The position numbers were made by a program, and so were the translations under genes. From DASUAO01 sp035763745 (GTDB lineage Bacteria; Actinomycetota; Acidimicrobiia; IMCC26256; PALSA-555): a stretch of DNA of 64,000 nt. The stretch is taken from positions 15,219 through 79,218 of the forward strand of contig DASUAO010000036.1 of the NCBI GenBank assembly GCA_035763745.1, read 5' to 3'. Below, one piece after another: positions 59,816 to 64,000 of this stretch. Below the pieces are notes generated by a model. It had not been told where the DNA came from and made no database searches. It saw nothing but the letters and a program-made list of their open reading frames with translations. How positions within the stretch are numbered: the stretch's first letter is position 1; every line of letters starts with the position of its first letter.

Positions 59816-61774
59816 ATGACGCGCGACCTCGAGATCACGCTCCCCGACGGATCGATCCGGTCCACGCCGAAGGGGTCCACCCCTGCCGATGTGGCCGCCG
59901 CGATCGGCTCCCGGCTCGCGAAGGACGCGTTGGCCGCGCGCTTCGACGGCGAGTGGATCGACCTGGACCGACCGATGGAGCGCGACGGTCGACTGGAGAT
60001 CGTCGTTCCGGCGTCCGACGAGGGCCGCGAGGTGCTCCGGCACTCCACGGCGCACGTGCTCGCGCAGGCAGTCACCGATCTGTTCCCGGGCGCGCGCTAC
60101 GCGATCGGCCCGGCGATCGACGACGGCTTCTACTACGACTTCGAGCTCCCCGGCGGTGCGCACTTCAGCGACGACGACCTCGCTCGGATCGAAACACGCA
60201 TGGCCGAGATCGTCGCCGCGGACCAGCCGTTCGTTCGCGACGAGGTCGGCCGCGACGAGGGGCTCGCCACCTTCGCCGAGCAGCCGTTCAAGCAGGAGAT
60301 CATCGAGAAGGTCGACGCCTCCGAGGTCGGCGACGGCTCGGTGATCAGTGTGTACCGCAACCCGCGTGCCGACGGGTCGGAGTTCGTCGACCTCTGTCGC
60401 GGTCCGCACGTGCCGTCGAGCAAGCGGCTCGGCGCGTTCAGGCTCACGAAAGTGGCCGGCGCGTACTGGCGGGGCGACGAACACGGTCCGCAGCTCCAGC
60501 GGATCTACGGCACGGCCTGGGAGTCGAAGAAGGCGCTCGCCGCGCACCTGGAGCGGCTCGAGGAGGCGGAACGTCGCGACCATCGCCGGCTCGGGGCCGA
60601 GCTCGACCTGTTCTCGTTCCCCACCGAGATCGGCGGTGGCTTGCCGGTGTTCCACCCGAAGGGGGCGATGGTCCGCAAGCTCATGGAGGACTACTCGCGC
60701 CGTGAGCACGAGGCGGGTGGCTACCAGTTCGTGTGGACCCCCCACATCGCCAAGTCGTCCCTCTACGAGACCTCCGGGCACCTCGAGTGGTACTCCGAGG
60801 GCATGTACCCACCCATGGAGATGGAGGGGGCCACCTACTACCCGAAGCCCATGAACTGCCCGGGCCACATGCTCATCTACCGCGCACGGCAACGCTCGTA
60901 CCGCGAACTGCCGTTGCGGCTCTTCGAGTTCGGCACCGTGTACCGCTTCGAGCGCTCCGGCGTGATCCACGGGCTCACGCGGGTGCGCGGGATCACCCAG
61001 GACGACAGTCACATCTTCTGCACGCCGGAGCAGCTCCCCGACGAGCTCGCGAGCCTGCTCGAGTTCGTGCTGCGTCTGCTGCGCACGTTCGGGCTCGAGG
61101 ACTTCGAGGCCGAGCTGGCGACGCGCCCGGACAAGTTCGTCGGCGATCCCGCCGACTGGGACCGGGCGACCGATGCCCTGCGCCATGCGCTCGAGACGTC
61201 AGGCATCCCGTATGTGGTCGCCGAGGGCGAGGGCGCGTTCTACGCACCGAAGATCGACGTGCACGTGCGCGACGCCATCGGTCGTCGCTGGCAGCTGTCG
61301 ACCCTCCAGGTCGACCTTCAGCTCCCGCCGCGCTTCGACCTCGAGTACATCACGCGCGGCAACACACGGGAGCGGCCCAGCGTCATCCATCGTGCGCTGT
61401 TCGGCTCGATCGAGCGCTTCTTCGGCATCCTGGTCGAGCACTATGCGGGCGCGTTCCCGGCGTGGCTCGCGCCCGTGCAGGTCGCAGTGCTGCCGGTGGC
61501 GGACCGGCACGACGACTACGCCGAGGAAGTCGCAGCCCGCCTACGCGACGACGGGGTGAGGGTCGAGGTGCACGAGGCGCACTCGGACACGCTCGGGGCC
61601 CGGGTGCGACGCGCGAAGACAGAGAAGATCCCGTACGTGCTCGTGGTCGGGGACGATGACGCTTCGGCCGGAACGGTCGGCGTGAACGCGCGCGGGACCG
61701 ACGACCCGGAGCGGGGGGTCTTGCTCGAGACGTTCCGGGAGCGCCTCGCCGCCGACGTCGCCCGGACCGGCTGA
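59816..61774 (+). CDS. thrS: Threonyl-tRNA synthetase
   Basis: 652 aa. TGS domain (ITLPDGSIRSTPKGSTPADV), N2 editing domain (LRHSTAHVLAQAVTDLFPGA with the H-x3-H pair and a later DLCRGPHVPSS), then a class II core: YPKPMNCPGHMLIYR with the zinc Cys, FEFGTVYRFERSGVIHGLTR (motif 2) and RPSVIHRALFGSIERFFGIL (motif 3), and an anticodon domain. Followed 7 nt later by a HIT gene, the same order as in mycobacteria. Confidence 0.97.
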   Translation: MTRDLEITLPDGSIRSTPKGSTPADVAAAIGSRLAKDALAARFDGEWIDLDRPMERDGRLEIVVPASDEGREVLRHSTAHVLAQAVTDLFPGARYAIGPAIDDGFYYDFELPGGAHFSDDDLARIETRMAEIVAADQPFVRDEVGRDEGLATFAEQPFKQEIIEKVDASEVGDGSVISVYRNPRADGSEFVDLCRGPHVPSSKRLGAFRLTKVAGAYWRGDEHGPQLQRIYGTAWESKKALAAHLERLEEAERRDHRRLGAELDLFSFPTEIGGGLPVFHPKGAMVRKLMEDYSRREHEAGGYQFVWTPHIAKSSLYETSGHLEWYSEGMYPPMEMEGATYYPKPMNCPGHMLIYRARQRSYRELPLRLFEFGTVYRFERSGVIHGLTRVRGITQDDSHIFCTPEQLPDELASLLEFVLRLLRTFGLEDFEAELATRPDKFVGDPADWDRATDALRHALETSGIPYVVAEGEGAFYAPKIDVHVRDAIGRRWQLSTLQVDLQLPPRFDLEYITRGNTRERPSVIHRALFGSIERFFGILVEHYAGAFPAWLAPVQVAVLPVADRHDDYAEEVAARLRDDGVRVEVHEAHSDTLGARVRRAKTEKIPYVLVVGDDDASAGTVGVNARGTDDPERGVLLETFRERLAADVARTG

Positions 61775-61781
61775 GCGCACG

Positions 61782-62297
61782 GTGGCACTCGAGCGGCTGT
61801 GGGCCGGATGGCGTACCGAGTACATCGACACGGTCATCGGCGAGGGGGAGGACCATCTCGACGCCTGCCTCTTCTGCGCACTGCCCGACGTGGAACCCGA
61901 CGAGGCGCTCGTGATCGTCCGGGACGAGCATGCGTACGCGGTGCTCAACGCGTACCCGTACACCTCGGGGCACCTCATGGTGGTCCCGGTCCGCCATGTC
62001 GGCGAGCTCGACGAGCTGCGCGACGACGAGGCGCACCAGGTGATGGCGATGACGCAGGCGGCGACCACGGCGATTCGCGCTGCGTATGCACCCCAGGGGA
62101 TGAACGTCGGCATGAACCTCGGTCGCGCGGCCGGAGCCGGGATCCCCGGGCACCTGCACGTCCACGTGCTGCCGCGGTGGGGGGGCGACACCAACTTCAT
62201 GACCAGCGTCGCCGAGTCCCGCGTGCTCCCCGAGCCCCTCTCGAAGGCGCTGGAGCGCCTGCGCGCGGCGTGGCCGTCGGCCGGCGCCCGCCCGTAG
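61782..62297 (+). CDS. HIT family nucleotide hydrolase
   Basis: 171 aa, GTG start. CLFCALPDVEPDEALVIVRD has the zinc Cys pair, LNAYPYTSGHLMVVPVRHVG the conserved His, and GIPGHLHVHVLPRW the H-x-H-x-H triad with the catalytic middle His. Mycobacterial homologues next to thrS hydrolyse AP4A-type dinucleotides. In mycobacteria pgsA (phosphatidylinositol phosphate synthase) follows; here a different gene follows. Confidence 0.9.
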   Translation: MALERLWAGWRTEYIDTVIGEGEDHLDACLFCALPDVEPDEALVIVRDEHAYAVLNAYPYTSGHLMVVPVRHVGELDELRDDEAHQVMAMTQAATTAIRAAYAPQGMNVGMNLGRAAGAGIPGHLHVHVLPRWGGDTNFMTSVAESRVLPEPLSKALERLRAAWPSAGARP

Positions 62298-62300
62298 GCT
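62295..62300 (+). promoter_or_regulatory. -10 hexamer TAGGCT, leaderless start
   Basis: TAGGCT lies 6 nt before the ATG at 62307; it starts inside the HIT stop codon. Confidence 0.5.
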
Positions 62301-62306
62301 CCGGCG

Positions 62307-62837
62307 ATGACCGACGCACGGGATACCGGAACCGAGGCCGATACCGGTGACGAGCTGCCCGCCGAGCTCGACGTCACCGCGCTCGTCGGCCCGTACCTCT
62401 TCCCGGACATCCGCCGTCGCCGCATCGCCGGCGCGATCCTCGTGGTCGTCGGCGGCGGATCCCTGCTAGGAGGCGCGCTGAGCGCGAACACCGCGCTCGT
62501 CGTCACCGGCGCGGCGCTCCTCGCCGCCGCCGGCTACCACTTCCTCGCGGCCTGGCATCTCGCGGTCGACCAGACCGAGGCGCTCGCGGTCGCGAGCCGT
62601 ACGGCCGGGTTCCCGGTCGGCCACGCATCCGCGCAGCTCGGCTGGCGGGGCCTGCGGTCGCGTCCGTCGTGGCGGGTGCTGCTGTACTCCGCCGACGACC
62701 CGCCGTCCGAACGCGGTCTCGTCGAGCTCGACGCGGTCGACGGGATGGTGCTCGGCTCCTACACCGAACCCAACCCCGAGGACTGGTCGAAATACGGACT
62801 GGATGAAACCGCAGGTCAGACCGGGTATTCCACCTAG
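62307..62837 (+). CDS. Hypothetical membrane protein
   Basis: 176 aa. An acidic, low-complexity leader (~1-24) is followed by ALVGPYLFPDIRRRRIAGAI and two adjacent transmembrane helices (~42-80). The C-terminal half (WHLAVDQTEALAVASRTAGF; RSRPSWRVLLYSADDPPSER) looks like a small mixed alpha/beta domain facing the cytosol. No family recognised. Its stop directly abuts the phage capsid remnant. Confidence 0.75.
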   Translation: MTDARDTGTEADTGDELPAELDVTALVGPYLFPDIRRRRIAGAILVVVGGGSLLGGALSANTALVVTGAALLAAAGYHFLAAWHLAVDQTEALAVASRTAGFPVGHASAQLGWRGLRSRPSWRVLLYSADDPPSERGLVELDAVDGMVLGSYTEPNPEDWSKYGLDETAGQTGYST

Positions 62838-63284
62838 CACTGCGGGCTCGACATGGCCGCCGCCGACATCGCGTTCCAGCAGGCGTCCGGCGAGGTCGAT
62901 GCGCTCGGCGTCGCGAACGCGCAGGTGCGCGCATGGTTGGAGGCCCGCAACGTCGCGGCGACCTTCTTCGTCGATTCCGAGACCGGGGCCGGGCAGGTGT
63001 TTGGCGCGCAGGGTCCGACTGACCTGCGGAACTGGCCCAGCGATGTGCACTGGTACCTGTACCCCGAGGGCAGCTTCTTGTTCCTCGACGGCGGCACCCT
63101 CGACCTCGGCCTCGTGCGCGACTCGACGCTCAACGACACCAACGACTTCCAGGTGTTCGCCGAGACGTTCGAAGCCGTCGCGTTCGTCGGCGTCGAATCC
63201 CTCGCGGTCACCTCGACCGTCTGCCCCAACGGCGAGTCCCAGATCGCGTCGGACGAGACCGGGAGCGTGTGCGCGGCATCGTGA
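62838..63284 (+). pseudogene. Phage major capsid protein, 3' remnant
   Basis: Open frame (ATG at 62853 inside it) reading GEVDALGVANAQVRAWLEAR, WYLYPEGSFLFLDGGTLDLG, RDSTLNDTNDFQVFAETFEA and VGVESLAVTSTVCPNG. This is the C-terminal part of an HK97-type capsid protein as found in actinobacterial phages (WYL...EGTF..LDGGTLDLG..RDS.LN.TNDF..F.E.FE). About 145 of the usual 400-600 residues remain, with the natural stop kept. No other phage gene is near. It may still be expressed but cannot form a capsid. Confidence 0.7.
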
Positions 63285-63322
63285 CGACTCGGCCAGTGCG
63301 CGGCTTACCGGCTTCGGTCTTA

Positions 63323-63338
63323 TGCCTCCCCAGAGGCA
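63323..63338 (+). terminator. Small hairpin after the capsid remnant
   Basis: TGCCTC, loop CCCA, GAGGCA. No T-run follows, so it is at best a weak or Rho-assisted terminator in the 193-bp gap before the NHL gene. Confidence 0.3.
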
Positions 63339-63463
63339 CGGGTTGTCGTTCGCGTTCGCTAGTCGCCCAAGACCGGGGTCCGACGACGGGAGCGAGCAGC
63401 CGGGTCTGTGGTCGTAACGGCCTCATGACCGGTCGGTAAGGGCGCGTCGTGCGAGTCGGCGTC

Positions 63464-63469
63464 TAGTGT
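63464..63469 (+). promoter_or_regulatory. -10 hexamer TAGTGT, leaderless start
   Basis: TAGTGT lies 8 nt before the GTG at 63478; no SD. Confidence 0.45.
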
Positions 63470-63477
63470 CTCCCCCG

Positions 63478-64000
63478 GTGCGGAAGCTGGGTGGGGTTCT
63501 GGCGGGTGTGGCGCTGGCGGCGGGGTCGCTGGCCGTGGTCGGAGTGGCGGGGGGTCCGGCGGGTGGCCAGACCCCCTGTCCGGCGCAGACGTTGGCGATC
63601 ACCGGGTACCCGACCCCCACCCTGTCTGCCCCGTTCGGGGTGGCGGTGGATGCGGCGGGCAACATCTACACCGCCGACACCGTCACCGACACGGTGTACC
63701 GGTTCAACGCGTCGGGGACCCAGACGTTGGCGATCCCGGCGACGGACGCGACCCCCACCCTGTCTGCCCCGGTCGGGGTGGCGGTGGATGCGGCGGGCAA
63801 CATCTACACCGCCGACGCTGTTACCGACACGGTGTACCGGTTCGACGCGTCGGGGACCCAGACGTTGGCGATCCCGGCGACGAACGCGACCCCCACCCTG
63901 TCTGACCCGTACGGGGTGGCGGTGGATGCGGCGGGCAACATCTACACCGCCGACCCCGACACCGACACGGTGTACCGGTTCTGTACGGGGGTCCCGACGT
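63478..64000 (+). CDS. Secreted NHL-repeat protein, cut by window end
   Basis: 174 residues visible, GTG start. A signal peptide (VRKLGGVLAGVALAAGSLAV, cleavage probably near GGPAGGQT) is followed by three repeats of ~46 residues, each with APxGVAVDAAGNIYTAD then TDTVYRF, the NHL beta-propeller blade pattern. Cys residues occur at the start of the mature part (TPCPAQ) and after the third repeat (RFCTG). Likely an extracellular or surface six-bladed propeller; ligand unknown. The frame continues past the edge. Confidence 0.85.
   Translation, partial: MRKLGGVLAGVALAAGSLAVVGVAGGPAGGQTPCPAQTLAITGYPTPTLSAPFGVAVDAAGNIYTADTVTDTVYRFNASGTQTLAIPATDATPTLSAPVGVAVDAAGNIYTADAVTDTVYRFDASGTQTLAIPATNATPTLSDPYGVAVDAAGNIYTADPDTDTVYRFCTGVPT
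63586..64000 (+). repeat. 138-bp near-identical coding tandem repeats
   Basis: Units start with cagacgttggcgatc at 63586 (135 bp), 63721 (138 bp) and 63859. Copies two and three differ at only a few bases, which indicates recent duplication or gene conversion. Confidence 0.9.

Noticed and set aside
63586..64000. CRISPR-like array
   Set aside because: The repeats are coding, contiguous and 138 bp long without spacers; no cas gene is present.

Overview
The window is a GC-rich (roughly 70% by eye) bacterial chromosome segment, almost entirely coding. It points to an actinobacterium, most likely Acidimicrobiia or a close relative. The evidence is a full division and cell-wall (dcw) cluster followed by pgeF-yggS-sepF-yggT-divIVA, a mycothiol ligase (mshC), F420-linked enzymes, a DUF3040 membrane protein, a PimB-like mannosyltransferase and an Amycolatopsis-type phosphofructokinase. 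The class assignment is an inference from gene content only. No tRNA, rRNA, CRISPR array or intact mobile element was found.

Layout. 1-9256: an ADP-forming acyl-CoA synthetase (cut by the left edge) diverges from two coupled gene strings, first ferredoxin reductase / enoyl-CoA hydratase / MFS exporter / mannosyltransferase, then a lipid-binding-fold protein / acidic protein / ROK glucokinase / F420-type oxidoreductase. 9253-20685: central metabolism and housekeeping, with HAD phosphatase, AlaC-type aminotransferase, a plsC remnant, glpK, a phosphofructokinase predicted to use pyrophosphate, tesB, threonine aldolase, a PIG-L deacetylase, a Nudix hydrolase, dinB and a Gfo/Idh dehydrogenase. 20851-26589: DUF3040 faces a leftward moxR-DUF58-transglutaminase operon, followed by two small rightward genes, one an HNH protein. 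26833-46866: the dcw cluster, mraZ-rsmH-ftsL-ftsI-murE-murF-mraY-murD-ftsW-murG-murC-murB-ftsQ-ftsZ-pgeF-yggS-sepF-yggT-divIVA, mostly with overlapping start and stop codons. Together these make UDP-MurNAc-pentapeptide and lipid II, flip or polymerise it, and build the Z ring and its membrane anchors; MurE carries the meso-diaminopimelate DNPR motif. 46876-57798: ileS (leftward, type 2 with a swapped GLHH signature), a DksA/TraR-like protein, lspA, rluD, an Rrf2 regulator, a phosphodiesterase, dnaE and a small membrane protein. 57858-64000: F420:NADPH oxidoreductase, mshC, thrS, a HIT hydrolase, a hypothetical membrane protein, a phage major-capsid remnant and the start of a secreted NHL-repeat protein with near-identical 138-bp repeats.

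The most interesting signals are these: (1) at least 15 operon-head genes have a TANNNT hexamer 6-10 nt before the start codon and no Shine-Dalgarno (SD) sequence, which suggests widespread leaderless transcription; (2) alaC and thrS share a long identical promoter element; (3) a 341-bp spacer between mraZ and rsmH carries five 14-nt repeats, an (AC)6 tract and a 23-bp perfect inverted repeat; (4) pgeF has no ATG, GTG or TTG start for its conserved N-terminus and seems to start at CTG overlapping the ftsZ stop; (5) IleRS has GLHH in place of HIGH; (6) a 20-bp perfect palindrome overlaps the dnaE ribosome binding site.
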